64,000 nt of DNA from an uncultured Paraprevotella sp. Its GTDB lineage: Bacteria; Bacteroidota; Bacteroidia; Bacteroidales; Bacteroidaceae. This document shows positions 18,529 through 32,481 of this stretch, piece by piece. Made by a program: the position numbers and the translations under genes. The notes below the pieces were generated by a model. It was given only the letters and a program-made list of their open reading frames with translations, was not told where the DNA came from and ran no database searches. The stretch is taken from positions 1 through 64,000 of the forward strand of contig CALUIS010000014.1 in the NCBI GenBank assembly GCA_944320765.1, written 5' to 3'. How positions within the stretch are numbered: position 1 is the stretch's first letter; each line of letters opens with the position of its first letter.

Positions 18529-21500
18529 ATGAAAAACAGACTACTCACTTTGATGGCGTTGTGTGCCGCAACTGCCTCGGCCCTGCCGCTTTGGGCCGCT
18601 TATCCCGACGACCCCACACTGACGTTTGTGAGCGATGACGAACTCGGTTTGGACGAGTTGATGGCCAACCCGGATACGCAGAAGACATTCTACATGTACC
18701 ACGTGGCTACCGGGAAGTTCCTGAACGACGGTAACTGGAAGAACGACTGGAACAGCGAGGTGGTCATCGCGGACGACGGTCTGGCCGTGACCCTTTCCTA
18801 TGGCTTGGACACCCATTTCGGCTACTTGGCTGAGGACGATGAGAATTATAACCCGAACATGGGCTTTCGCCTGACGACCTTCGAAGGTCACACGGACGGC
18901 AACTTCCATGAGATTTACCTGCTGAATTCCAGCGGCGTGATGTGCGTGGACCATAACGCGCAGGGCCGTAACATTTGGAAGATCACGAAGCAGGACAACG
19001 GCTATTACCGCATTTCCGTGGGCGAGGGGACTCCTGAGTTCACCGAAATCGGGGAATATGGCGACCGTTGCTGGGCCGTGGAGGAAGGCGACAACGGCGT
19101 GAACGGCATCATGGACATGAACGCTGCCGATTACAATAACCCGCAGGCCGACTGGCAGTTCGTGGCCGAGGACGTGTATGAGGTGTATAACGCCAAGAAG
19201 AACGTGCTGAAGCCGGTTCTTGACGAGGCGGAAGAGGCAGGCGTGGACTGCAGTGCCGAGAAGGCCCTCTACGACAAGGCCGATGCTACGGCGGAGGAAA
19301 TCACGGAGGCGGCTGATGCGCTCAAGGCCAAGGTGCTGGAAGCCAAATATTCTTCCGCTTCTCCCCAGAATCCGGTGGATGTGAGCGACCTGATGGCGAA
19401 CCCCAAGTTTGATGGCAATGCGAATGGCTGGACCACCGAGAGGGAAGCCGACCCGACCGGGCAGCAGGACAACTGGCAGTATCAGGGTTCCACGCAGAAC
19501 ACTTCGGACGGCACGACGTTTGCCGGGTTCTGGGAGCGTTGGAATCCCAATGCGCCCCAGATGGACTGGTCCATCCATCAGAACCTCAACAATATTCCCA
19601 ACGGTCGTTATAAGCTGACTGCTTATGTATTGACCAATAAGAAGGCGGATGAAGGAGGCCCGCAGGGCTTGTATGTCTATGCCACCAGCTTCGTCGCGGA
19701 GACGCGGAGCAGCGAGCAGCCTTTGGGTTCGCCTGATGGGGAGGGCTATGCCTCTCCAATTTCGGTGGAGTTCGATGTGATTAACGGGGCTGTCACGGTG
19801 GGCTTCAAGGCGGTGGACTATAATTCCAACTGGGCCGGCGTGGATAACTTCAAGCTGGAGTTCATGGGGGCCGCCGCAGCCGAGACCACGGCGCGCGACC
19901 TGTTGGCGAAAGCCATTGAGGACGCGAATGCCAACCTCAATACTGTGGGTAAGACTTCCAGAGCAGGAATGACCCGTTTCCAGGAAGTGGTCAACCTGGC
20001 CACTCAGGCGCAGCAGAACACGGAGGTTGCGGACGATTCCCTATTGGCTCTTTCGTACCAGCTTATTGCCGAGTTCGACACCCTGAAGGTGGATGCGGAT
20101 GCGTATGCGGAGCTGCAGACCATTACAAAGGGTATGCTGGAAAAGATGTCGGATCCGGAAAGCCCGTATAACGGTATGTTAATAGGCACGGAGTACTTTA
20201 ACTATTATGGAGAGCTGATGGTGGGATATGACGCCGGGACTTTCGATCCGAAGGAAATCGGCGGCGTGCAAGCCAAGGCCGACTCGCTGTACACGGAGAC
20301 CATTGCGGCGTTGCTGACGAGCGGAAAGACCAACAACGTGACGGGCATGTTGGCCAACCCGACTTTCGAGAACAACAGCGCGAGCGGATGGTCCGGTACA
20401 GGCGCTACAGGCGTGAAAGACGGCATGCTGGAGATGTTTGGAAAGAACTATGATTTCTATCAGGAGGTCACGGGTATGCCTGCCGGCACGTATGAGATGA
20501 CCCTTCAGGGATTCCACCGCCCGAGCAATAATGACAATTGCCAGACGGCTTGGGGCGTGGAAGGCGACCCGTATTATGAAGTGGAGGCATACGCCTACGT
20601 CAATGACGGGTTGGCAGAACTGAACCACTGCTACGACCATGTGACAGACACGGTGGTGAACGGTAACGACATCGCCTTGGTTGTCGGTGACGAGAGCATC
20701 AGTGGGAAGTATGCGGTGAACAATATCACTTCCGCCTCGATGGTATTGGCCCATGGGGACTATCCTGTGACGGTTAAAGGTTACGTGGGCAGCGACGGTG
20801 TGCTGCGCGTGGGCGTGAAGTTGGAAAACAAACAAGCCAACAGCTGGTCCGCATTCGGCCATTTCGAAATCAAGTATTTGGGTGCGGCAGATATGAGTGG
20901 TGCGAACTCCACGCTGAACGAGCTGATTGGGCTGGCCCAGACGCTGGCGGCCGGCGATACCTTGGCTACGGCTGACACACGCAAGGCCCTGAACGATGCC
21001 GTTACCGCCGCGAATGCCGCTGTCTCCGACACGTTGACCGAAGAGACTTACCTGTCGAACACCGAAGCTCTGAACAAAGCCATGGCCAACTTCAACGATG
21101 CCATCGCCGCTGCCGCAGCGTTGGAGGCCAAGGCGACCAACCATGATGCCAAGATGATGGCTTCCGGTGAAAACAGCTACGAGCAGTATGCGGGTACGGA
21201 AGGTTATGATGAGCTGGCAGACTTGACGAAAGGAATTTTGATTGACTATGTGGATCAGATGATGGACTTCGAGTCCGTGGCTCAGATTGAGCAGTTCTCC
21301 ACGGATTTGGACAAGGCATACAGCAAGATGGTGACGGCGGACTTCGACGGCACGGGCGCCTCTCTGGAAGATGCTGCGGATGCCACGGTGTTCATCATTA
21401 ACCCGAGCTTCTCTGTGGAGACGGTTGACGAGGACGGAAAGACTACGGAAACCGCTTCTGCCGACGGCTGGACGGCCACGGGTGGTACGGCCACGAGTGC

Positions 21501-22722
21501 ATTGAACTATGAGATTTTCGATGACAGTTGTGAGATTCGCCAGACGTTGTATAACCTTCCGGCGGGTTCCTACCGCTTGATTTGGAACGGTTTCTACCGT
21601 GCGGGAGATTATGATCCTGCTGCCGAGAACCGTGTGGAGAACGACTTCACGGAACCGCAGAACGCCGAGGTGTTCGTGGACAATGGAGAGAACCACTGGT
21701 CGCAGAAGCTGGCATCCATCTTTGATGGCGTGACCAGCCGTAAATATGACGGGAGTGACGTGGTGCTATCTTCGGACTTGTTTCCTGATAAGGAAGCTCA
21801 GATTTACTACGTGATTCCAAATAATGTGGCGGGTGCGCAAGCCCGTTTCGATGAAGGAATGTATGAGGGCAGTCTGGAGTTCTTTGTGGCCGAAGGCGAT
21901 GAGCCGACCATCGGCGTGCGCAAGACCGGCCATATTACCTATGACTGGACCAGCTTCGACAACTTCCGGCTTGAATATCTCGGCATTCCCGATGCGGCGG
22001 ATCTGGTGTTGGATGAAACGGAAGCCTACAACGTGACAGTCGGCGCTTATGCCGATGTGGCAATGAGGCGCACGCTGGATGCCGGCAAGTGGAACACGTT
22101 TTGCGTCCCGTTCAACATGACGGCGGAGCAGTTGGCGGCCAACGGAATCACCCGGGTGGTCGGGCTGGCCGTGGACCCGGCCTCGACGGAGGAGGGTGTC
22201 AACCTGGTTTCCACGGACGTGACGGAAGTGAAGGCTGGCGTGCCCTATCTCGTGCAGGTGGAGCGGGATGTGACGGCCCTCTTCGTGGACGGCGTGTATG
22301 TGACCGCCTCCGAACCGGTCGCGCAGATCGTCGGTACGGTCGGCGACTACACCGTGAAGATGACGGGCAACTATTCCGCGATGACCCTTCCGGCAGGTGC
22401 TTATTTCGTCAGCGACAACACGTTCTACGTCATCGGCGACGGAGTCACAGTGAACATGAAGGGATTCCGCGCCTACCTCACGCTGACGGATGCCGCAGGC
22501 AGGGCGGTTGAGGCCAATATCCGCCTTGTCGGACTCGATGGGGGTACGGAAGGTGGCGGCACGACCGCCATCGAAGGCGTGGCCGGCGGAGAGGCCGACA
22601 CCCCGGTGGACGTGTACACGCTCAGCGGCGTGAAGGTGAAGGGCGGCGTGAAGGCTTCCGGGGCTTTGGACGGCCTGCAACGCGGCATCTACATCGTGAA
22701 CGGAAAGAAAATCATCAAGTAA
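18529..22722 (+). CDS. Very large secreted multidomain protein, putative type IX cargo
   Basis: This 1397-residue protein has a signal peptide (about 1-24). A beta-rich ricin-like or lectin-like segment follows at about 45-175. Three carbohydrate-binding-like units start near 284, 601 and 952. Each opens with a phrase like LMANPKF, MLANPTF or FIINPSF and contains a later LPAGxY-type turn. Alanine-rich helical linkers resembling FIVAR separate them. A beta-rich region (about 1165-1345) precedes a short C-terminal signal with VDVYTLSGVKV and RGIYIVNGKK. The lack of any catalytic signature suggests binding or surface structure; this is inference. The C-terminus matches the 283-3435 protein. A 61-residue peptide gene follows after 24 bases in the same transcript. 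Confidence 0.8.
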   Translation: MKNRLLTLMALCAATASALPLWAAYPDDPTLTFVSDDELGLDELMANPDTQKTFYMYHVATGKFLNDGNWKNDWNSEVVIADDGLAVTLSYGLDTHFGYLAEDDENYNPNMGFRLTTFEGHTDGNFHEIYLLNSSGVMCVDHNAQGRNIWKITKQDNGYYRISVGEGTPEFTEIGEYGDRCWAVEEGDNGVNGIMDMNAADYNNPQADWQFVAEDVYEVYNAKKNVLKPVLDEAEEAGVDCSAEKALYDKADATAEEITEAADALKAKVLEAKYSSASPQNPVDVSDLMANPKFDGNANGWTTEREADPTGQQDNWQYQGSTQNTSDGTTFAGFWERWNPNAPQMDWSIHQNLNNIPNGRYKLTAYVLTNKKADEGGPQGLYVYATSFVAETRSSEQPLGSPDGEGYASPISVEFDVINGAVTVGFKAVDYNSNWAGVDNFKLEFMGAAAAETTARDLLAKAIEDANANLNTVGKTSRAGMTRFQEVVNLATQAQQNTEVADDSLLALSYQLIAEFDTLKVDADAYAELQTITKGMLEKMSDPESPYNGMLIGTEYFNYYGELMVGYDAGTFDPKEIGGVQAKADSLYTETIAALLTSGKTNNVTGMLANPTFENNSASGWSGTGATGVKDGMLEMFGKNYDFYQEVTGMPAGTYEMTLQGFHRPSNNDNCQTAWGVEGDPYYEVEAYAYVNDGLAELNHCYDHVTDTVVNGNDIALVVGDESISGKYAVNNITSASMVLAHGDYPVTVKGYVGSDGVLRVGVKLENKQANSWSAFGHFEIKYLGAADMSGANSTLNELIGLAQTLAAGDTLATADTRKALNDAVTAANAAVSDTLTEETYLSNTEALNKAMANFNDAIAAAAALEAKATNHDAKMMASGENSYEQYAGTEGYDELADLTKGILIDYVDQMMDFESVAQIEQFSTDLDKAYSKMVTADFDGTGASLEDAADATVFIINPSFSVETVDEDGKTTETASADGWTATGGTATSALNYEIFDDSCEIRQTLYNLPAGSYRLIWNGFYRAGDYDPAAENRVENDFTEPQNAEVFVDNGENHWSQKLASIFDGVTSRKYDGSDVVLSSDLFPDKEAQIYYVIPNNVAGAQARFDEGMYEGSLEFFVAEGDEPTIGVRKTGHITYDWTSFDNFRLEYLGIPDAADLVLDETEAYNVTVGAYADVAMRRTLDAGKWNTFCVPFNMTAEQLAANGITRVVGLAVDPASTEEGVNLVSTDVTEVKAGVPYLVQVERDVTALFVDGVYVTASEPVAQIVGTVGDYTVKMTGNYSAMTLPAGAYFVSDNTFYVIGDGVTVNMKGFRAYLTLTDAAGRAVEANIRLVGLDGGTEGGGTTAIEGVAGGEADTPVDVYTLSGVKVKGGVKASGALDGLQRGIYIVNGKKIIK

Positions 22723-22746
22723 CCATTAAAAGAATTACAAATAGAA

Positions 22747-22932
22747 ATGGAAAAGAAAGTATATGTGTCTCCCGCAGTGGAGATGGTGTGTATGGAGTCT
22801 TGTGACAACATTCTGGCCTTGTCTGATGGCATCACAGCCGAAGATCTCGGCATGGGTTTCGGTGGCGACGATTTCGATGCCGTTGTAATAGACCCCGACA
22901 TTAACCATGACGGCGGCTGGAATATCTGGTGA
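22747..22932 (+). CDS. Small acidic peptide, unknown function
   Basis: This 61-residue reading frame starts MEKKVYVSPAVEMV and continues with an acidic, glycine-containing tail ending in DGGWNIW. It has no signal peptide or membrane segment. Short proteins starting with a Lys-rich tip and a Y-x-x-P-x-x-E phrase are frequent in this phylum, and I know of no assigned role. It is 24 bases after the large secreted protein gene and 24 bases before a strong terminator, so it is the last gene of that transcript. Clean placement between stop and terminator supports it being real. Confidence 0.65.
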   Translation: MEKKVYVSPAVEMVCMESCDNILALSDGITAEDLGMGFGGDDFDAVVIDPDINHDGGWNIW

Positions 22933-22956
22933 TATGGGAAGTTGAGTCGGATTTGA

Positions 22957-22993
22957 GCGACCGCCCCGTTTGAAAGGGGGCGGTCGCTTTTTT
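22957..22993 (+). terminator. Terminator of the secreted protein-peptide unit
   Basis: A perfect 11-bp stem (GCGACCGCCCC with GGGGCGGTCGC), a 9-base loop and six T residues. Confidence 0.9.
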
Positions 22994-23030
22994 CCTGAAA
23001 AAACATAAAAAAAAGCATCGGATTCGATAA

Positions 23031-25996
<2,966 letters not shown>

Positions 25997-26040
25997 CGCT
26001 ATCTTCGCAAGGATGTTTCTATAGAATTAAGGAGTAAGAC

Positions 26041-27420
26041 ATGAATCTTTTCAATAAGCTGTTTGGTGCGTTTGCATTCCTCTTCGGGGGGATGCAAATG
26101 CCTTTGTTGGCCCAAAGCCCGAACAACGTGGTGGACGAAGTCATCTGGGTGGTGGGCGACGAGGCCATCCTGCGTTCCGACGTGGAGGCCGCACGGATGG
26201 ATTTCGGCGCGAACATCACGGGAAATCCCTATTGTGTCATTCCGGAGCAGCTGGCCATCCAGAAGCTGTTCCTCCATCAGGCCCAGCTGGACAGCGTGGA
26301 GGTGGATGCCGCCACTGTCAACGCTAACCTGGATGCCCGCCTGAACGAACTGATCATGCGGGCCGGCTCGAAGGAGAAGCTGGAGGAGTACTACCATAAG
26401 ACGCTGACCCAGATCCGGGAGATGATGTTCGAGTCACTGAAGGAACAGTACACCGTGCAGCAGGTGCGGGACAACCTGACGAAGGACATCAAGGTGACGC
26501 CGGCCGAGGTGCGGCGTTACTTCAAGGACGTGCCGCAAGACAGCCTGCCCTGGATTCCGGACCAGATGGAGGTGCAGATTATCACCCAGCAGCCCCGCAT
26601 TCCCCAAGAGGAAATTGAACGGGTGAAGGAGGAGTTGCGCGACTACACGGAGCGTATCCAGAGCGGCGAGTCATCCTTTTCCACGTTGGCCATCCTGTAT
26701 TCCGAGGACCCCGGCACGGCGCGTTACGGCGGCGAGCTGGACTATGTGGGACGGGCCGAGCTGGACCCGGCTTTCGCCAACGTGGCGTTCAGCCTGACCG
26801 ACCCGAAGACCATCTCGAAGGTCGTGGAGTCGGAGTACGGCTTCCACATCATCCAGTTGGTGGACAAGCGGGGCGACAAGCTTAAGGTGCGTCACATCCT
26901 GCGCAAGCCCAAACTGGCCCAGGCGGACATCGATTCCACCATGGTGCGCATGGATTCCATCGCGGAGGACCTGCGGGCGAGGAAATACACGCTGGAGGAG
27001 GCCGTGCCTTATCTTTCGGACGACAAGGACAGCCGGAACAACCGGGGGCTGATGACGAACGTGAAGTACGACCCGACGGCCGGTGCGCAGGTGCGCACTT
27101 CCCGTTTTCAGCTGCAGGAGCTGCCCGCCGAGGTGGCCAAGGTGGTGTCCACGATGAAGACCGGCGAGATTTCCGACCCGTTCATGATGGTGAACTCCAA
27201 GGGAAAGGAGGTCTGCGCCGTCGTGAAGCTGAAGACGCATATCAAGGCCCACCGTGCGTCCATGTCGGAGGACTTCCAGGTGCTGAAGGACGTGGTGACG
27301 GGCAAGCTTCAGGAACAGGAAATCGAACGGTGGATCAGAGACAAGCAGAAGTCCACTTACATCCGCATCAACGAAGGATGGGGCGACTGTGATTTTGAAT
27401 ATCCCGGATGGATCAAATGA
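26041..27420 (+). CDS. SurA-like peptidylprolyl isomerase
   Basis: This 459-residue periplasmic chaperone has a signal peptide (to about LLAQS) and a SurA N-terminal helical region (NNVVDEVIWVVGDEAILRSD). One parvulin domain at about 178-285 has MEVQIITQQP, YGGELDYVGRAEL and ESEYGFHIIQL. A second, more diverged one starts near 287 (KVRHILRKPKL). SurA escorts outer-membrane beta-barrel proteins to BamA. The downstream OstA-like gene overlaps its stop codon, so the two are translationally coupled. Confidence 0.92.
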   Translation: MNLFNKLFGAFAFLFGGMQMPLLAQSPNNVVDEVIWVVGDEAILRSDVEAARMDFGANITGNPYCVIPEQLAIQKLFLHQAQLDSVEVDAATVNANLDARLNELIMRAGSKEKLEEYYHKTLTQIREMMFESLKEQYTVQQVRDNLTKDIKVTPAEVRRYFKDVPQDSLPWIPDQMEVQIITQQPRIPQEEIERVKEELRDYTERIQSGESSFSTLAILYSEDPGTARYGGELDYVGRAELDPAFANVAFSLTDPKTISKVVESEYGFHIIQLVDKRGDKLKVRHILRKPKLAQADIDSTMVRMDSIAEDLRARKYTLEEAVPYLSDDKDSRNNRGLMTNVKYDPTAGAQVRTSRFQLQELPAEVAKVVSTMKTGEISDPFMMVNSKGKEVCAVVKLKTHIKAHRASMSEDFQVLKDVVTGKLQEQEIERWIRDKQKSTYIRINEGWGDCDFEYPGWIK

Positions 27421-29045
27421 GAAAGGGAAAGAAACGCTATATCTTTTTTTGCGCGATGTGCCTCGCGGGGCTGTGCGTGGCCGCCGCTGTGCAGGACGGG
27501 CAACCCCGTGAGCAGTCGAAGGAGAAGGTCATCCTGTTGCATACGGACAAGCTCTCCTACGACGAGTTCCGCCATCCCGGCGCCCAGATCCTGACGGGCA
27601 ATGTGCAGTTCCTGCACGACGGGGTCTACATGTATTGCGACAGCGCGTGCTTTTACGAGGCCACGAACTCTTTCGACGCCTTTGGACATGTGAGGATGGT
27701 GCAGGGCGACACGCTGGACCTGGTGGGCGACATGCTGCTCTACGATGGTCTGGACCAGTTGGCCCGGGTACGCCACAACGTGGTGCTGACCCATCGCGAG
27801 TCCAAGCTCTATACCGACAGTCTCGATTATGACCGGCTGTACGAGCTGGGCTATTTCTTCGAAGGCGGTCGTCTGGTGGACAAAGACAACGTGCTGACAT
27901 CCGACTGGGGGCAGTACAGCCCGCCTACGCGGCAGGCCGTGTTCAACTACAACGTGAAGCTGGAGAACCCGAAGTTCACCCTGATTTCCGACACGTTGAA
28001 CTACAACACCCGCACCAGCATGGCCGAGATCGTGGGGCCGTCCAACATTGACAGCGGGGACAACCATATCTATTCCGAATCGGGGTTCTACAACACCCAG
28101 ACGGAAGAGGCTATCCTGCTGGACCGTTCGATGGTGACCAACAAAGGGCGGAAGATGGTGGGCGACAGCTTGTATTACGACAGCCGGAGCGGTGTGGGCG
28201 AAGGCTTCGGCAACGCGGTGTACACGGATGAGGTGAACAAGAACATGCTGCTGGGCGACTATTGCTACTACAATGACAGCACGGGGTATGCCATGGCCAC
28301 GGACAGCGCGGTGGCCATCGACTTCTCGCAAAAGGACACGATGTACATGCACGCCGACACCTTCAAACTCTATACCTTTTATATGGATACGGACAGCATG
28401 TACCGTCAGGTGCGGGGCTATCACAAGGTGCGTTCCTACCGTGTGGACGTGCAGTCGGTGTGCGACTCGCTGGTGTTCGACTCGCGCGACAGTTGCATCA
28501 CGATGTACCGCGACCCCATTGTGTGGAACGGGGGGCAGCAGGTGCTGGGCGAGGTTATCAAGATTTTCCTGAACGATTCCACCGTTGACTATATCCACGT
28601 CATTGACCAGACCCTTTCGGTGGAGCGAATCGACTCGGTACATTACAACCAGGTGGCAGGCAAGGAGATGACCTCTTACTTCCGCGACGGGGAGATGTAC
28701 GAGACGTGGGTGAACGGCAATGTCTATGTGGACTATTACATGTTCGACGACGACAGCCTGATGATCGGGCTGAACTATACGGAGACTTCGGAACTGAAGC
28801 TCTTCATGAAGGACCGCAAGATGGACAAGATCTGGATGCCGGCCGCCACGGGGACCATCTATCCCGTACTGATGATTCCGCCGGAGAAGCTCTACCTCTC
28901 CAACTTCGCGTGGTTCGACTACATCCGGCCGCTCAACAAGGATGACATCTTCGTGTGGCGGCCCAAGAAGGCGGGGACGGAGCTGAAGGCATCCTATAAA
29001 TACAAGGCCCCCTTGCAGTCATTGGACAAAATTAAAAAACGATAG
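27417..29045 (+). CDS. OstA-like protein (LptA/LptD N-terminal type)
   Basis: This 542-residue protein begins with a membrane or signal segment (RYIFFCAMCLAGLCVAAA). It then shows repeated beta strands of the OstA type, with phrases such as FRHPGAQILTGNVQFLHDG and MYCDSACFYEATNSFDAFG. OstA domains form the periplasmic beta-jellyroll bridge for lipopolysaccharide. It lacks an obvious C-terminal LptD barrel, so it is an OstA-like rather than full LptD protein. The start at 27417 lies in the surA stop (ATGA); an ATG nine bases earlier is an alternative. Confidence 0.85.
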   Translation: MRKGKKRYIFFCAMCLAGLCVAAAVQDGQPREQSKEKVILLHTDKLSYDEFRHPGAQILTGNVQFLHDGVYMYCDSACFYEATNSFDAFGHVRMVQGDTLDLVGDMLLYDGLDQLARVRHNVVLTHRESKLYTDSLDYDRLYELGYFFEGGRLVDKDNVLTSDWGQYSPPTRQAVFNYNVKLENPKFTLISDTLNYNTRTSMAEIVGPSNIDSGDNHIYSESGFYNTQTEEAILLDRSMVTNKGRKMVGDSLYYDSRSGVGEGFGNAVYTDEVNKNMLLGDYCYYNDSTGYAMATDSAVAIDFSQKDTMYMHADTFKLYTFYMDTDSMYRQVRGYHKVRSYRVDVQSVCDSLVFDSRDSCITMYRDPIVWNGGQQVLGEVIKIFLNDSTVDYIHVIDQTLSVERIDSVHYNQVAGKEMTSYFRDGEMYETWVNGNVYVDYYMFDDDSLMIGLNYTETSELKLFMKDRKMDKIWMPAATGTIYPVLMIPPEKLYLSNFAWFDYIRPLNKDDIFVWRPKKAGTELKASYKYKAPLQSLDKIKKR

Positions 29046-29048
29046 GTT

Positions 29049-29345
29049 ATGGCATTCTTCAAGACCCGCGAGCCGCGGAAGTTCAACCATCCTTACATGT
29101 ACGTCAACGAACGGAAGGACAAGCTGAAGGCGATAGAGGAACGGGCCAAGCGGGAGCTGGGCATGTTGCCGCCCAAAGAGTTCAATCCCGAGGACATCCG
29201 GGGTACGTTTGTCAAAGGCACCAAGCATCTGCGCCGCCGGAAGGAGAGCGGGCGCAAGCCCATGAAGGCGGGCGTGGCCCTGATTATCATCGGTGCGCTG
29301 ATTTTCATCTGGCATTATCTGTTGACCGGCAGTTTCCGGTTCTAA
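29049..29345 (+). CDS. Small single-pass membrane protein
   Basis: This 98-residue protein has a highly charged N-terminal region with REPRKFNHPYMYVNERKD, a basic RRRK stretch near 72, and one C-terminal membrane segment (about 76-93, AGVALIIIGALIFIWHYL). It lies between the OstA-like gene (3 bases) and mutL (19 bases) and is certainly co-transcribed. I do not recognise a named family. The gene order around it is what one sees in other Bacteroidota, but its role is unknown. Confidence 0.85.
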   Translation: MAFFKTREPRKFNHPYMYVNERKDKLKAIEERAKRELGMLPPKEFNPEDIRGTFVKGTKHLRRRKESGRKPMKAGVALIIIGALIFIWHYLLTGSFRF

Positions 29346-29364
29346 GTCTTTTGTATAATAAAAC

Positions 29365-31221
29365 ATGAGCGATATCATCCATTTGCTGCCGGATTCGGTG
29401 GCAAACCAGATTGCTGCCGGCGAGGTGATCCAGCGTCCGGCCTCTGTCATCAAGGAGTTGGTGGAAAACGCAGTGGACGCCGGTGCCACGCGCATCGACG
29501 TGGTGGTGGAGGAGGCGGGAAAGACTTCCATTCAGGTGGTGGACGACGGGAAAGGCATGTCCGAGACGGATGCCCGCCTGTCGTTCGAGCGCCATGCCAC
29601 ATCCAAGATTCGTGAGGCGGGTGACCTTTTCGCCCTGCACACGATGGGGTTTCGGGGCGAGGCGTTGGCTTCCATCGCCGCCGTGGCCCAGGTGGAACTG
29701 AACACCTGCCAGCCGGGGAAGGAAATCGGCACTTGCGTGCGTATCGAAGGCTCGAAAGTGTTGGGGCAGGAGCCGGTGGCTTGTCCGGCAGGCAGCAACT
29801 TCACGGTGCGTAACTTGTTCTTCAACGTGCCGGCCCGGCGCAAGTTCTTGAAGTCCAATCAGACGGAGCTGAGCAATATCTTGCAGGAGTTCGAGCGGGT
29901 GGCCTTGGTGCATGAGGGCATCGCCTTCTCGCTGGCCCATAACGGCAGTGTCGTGCTCAGCTTGCCCAAGGCCACCCGCCGGCAGCGTATCGTCGGCATC
30001 TTCGGCAAGAAACTCAACGAGCAGCTTCTGGCCGTCGAGGTGGAGACCTCCCTGGTCCGTCTGTCCGGCTTCGTGGGCAAGCCGGAGTCGGCCCGCAAGA
30101 AGGGCTTCCACCAGTATTTCTTCGTGAACGGGCGCTACATGCGCCATCCTTACTTCCACAAGGCGGTGATGGAGGCGTTCGAGCAGCTGGTGCCTGCGGG
30201 GGAACAGGTGTCCTACTTCCTTTATTTCGAGGTGGACCCCGCGAACATCGATGTGAACATCCATCCGACGAAGACGGAAATCAAGTTTGAGAACGAGCTG
30301 GCCATCTGGCAGATTGTCGTGGCGGCCGTGAAGGAGTCGCTGGGGCGGTTCAATGCCGTGCCGATGATAGACTTCGACATGGAAGGCGCACCGGACATTC
30401 CGGTATTCGGCGGACCCGCCTCGCGTCCAGCCGTGGCACCTCCCGTGGTGGAGGTTAATCCGGATTTCAATCCGTTCGCTTCTTCTCCGGCTTCCCATGG
30501 AAAGAAACCGTCGCTGAAGGGGTGGGAGACCTTGTATGACGGCCCGGAACAGGGCGGCGGATTTCCGGCCGGTCCGGTTTGGGAAGAGACGGACGGGCGG
30601 ACGGAAACGGCGGAAGAGGCTGTCGACGCATCTCCGGACTTGCAGGAGACTTATGAGTCTTCCGCCCGCCATTACCAATACAAGAACAAGTATATCATGA
30701 CGGCGGTGAAGTCGGGCCTGATGGTCATCGACCAGCATCGCGCCCATCTCCGCATTCTCTACGACCGCTACCGGGCGCAGATGGAGCGGGGGAACGGGCA
30801 GTCGCAGGGACTGCTGTTTCCTGAGATGCTGCAGCTTCCTCCTTCCGAGGCTGTCGTGCTGGAGCATCTGTCGGACGAGCTGCACGCGTTGGGCTTCGAC
30901 CTGTCCGTGTTGGGCGGCGGGAGCTTCTCCATCAACGCCATTCCGGCGGGGACGGAAAAGCTTGACCCGGTGGAGGTGGTGCGGGGCATCGTGCATTCCT
31001 CTATGGAGAAGGGATGCCGCGTGGAGGAGGACGTGCACCATTATATCGCCTTGTCGCTGGCCCGCATCGCGGCCATCGGGCAGGGCCGTCCCTTGTCGGG
31101 CGAGGAGATGGAGGCGTTGGTGGATGACTTGCTGGCCTGTCCGAACCCCAACCAGACACCGGACGGGAAAATCATCGTGGCCATTCTGGGGCAGGACGAG
31201 CTGGACCGCCTTTTTGGATAG
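29365..31221 (+). CDS. mutL: DNA mismatch repair protein MutL
   Basis: This 618-residue protein has an N-terminal GHKL ATPase: [26 protein letters not shown] and [11 protein letters not shown] linker of about 80 residues (about 345-430) leads to a C-terminal dimerisation domain. The place of the metal-binding endonuclease motif reads [13 protein letters not shown], lacking the usual acidic residues, so it may be a MutL without that endonuclease activity. It couples MutS recognition to downstream repair. No mutS or mutH is in the window. Confidence 0.95.
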   Translation: MSDIIHLLPDSVANQIAAGEVIQRPASVIKELVENAVDAGATRIDVVVEEAGKTSIQVVDDGKGMSETDARLSFERHATSKIREAGDLFALHTMGFRGEALASIAAVAQVELNTCQPGKEIGTCVRIEGSKVLGQEPVACPAGSNFTVRNLFFNVPARRKFLKSNQTELSNILQEFERVALVHEGIAFSLAHNGSVVLSLPKATRRQRIVGIFGKKLNEQLLAVEVETSLVRLSGFVGKPESARKKGFHQYFFVNGRYMRHPYFHKAVMEAFEQLVPAGEQVSYFLYFEVDPANIDVNIHPTKTEIKFENELAIWQIVVAAVKESLGRFNAVPMIDFDMEGAPDIPVFGGPASRPAVAPPVVEVNPDFNPFASSPASHGKKPSLKGWETLYDGPEQGGGFPAGPVWEETDGRTETAEEAVDASPDLQETYESSARHYQYKNKYIMTAVKSGLMVIDQHRAHLRILYDRYRAQMERGNGQSQGLLFPEMLQLPPSEAVVLEHLSDELHALGFDLSVLGGGSFSINAIPAGTEKLDPVEVVRGIVHSSMEKGCRVEEDVHHYIALSLARIAAIGQGRPLSGEEMEALVDDLLACPNPNQTPDGKIIVAILGQDELDRLFG

Positions 31222-31228
31222 GCGAGGA

Positions 31229-31260
31229 TTTGCTTCTTCAGGGCATTCTCCGTATATTTG
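31229..31260 (+). promoter_or_regulatory. Promoter of trpS
   Basis: TTTG at 31229-31232, 20 bases, then TATATTTG at 31253-31260. The start codon is 30 bases downstream. Confidence 0.65.
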
Positions 31261-31286
31261 CAACCAATTTGTTATAGATAGAATAG

Positions 31287-32384
<1,098 letters not shown>

Positions 32385-32481
32385 ATCTTCGTCCGGTAGG
32401 GCGGAAAGGGAAGGCGAGGCGGAGGAGACAACGGGCAAGAGCCGTTCAGGACAGAAGGGCGTAGCGAGGTGAGATTTGCTG

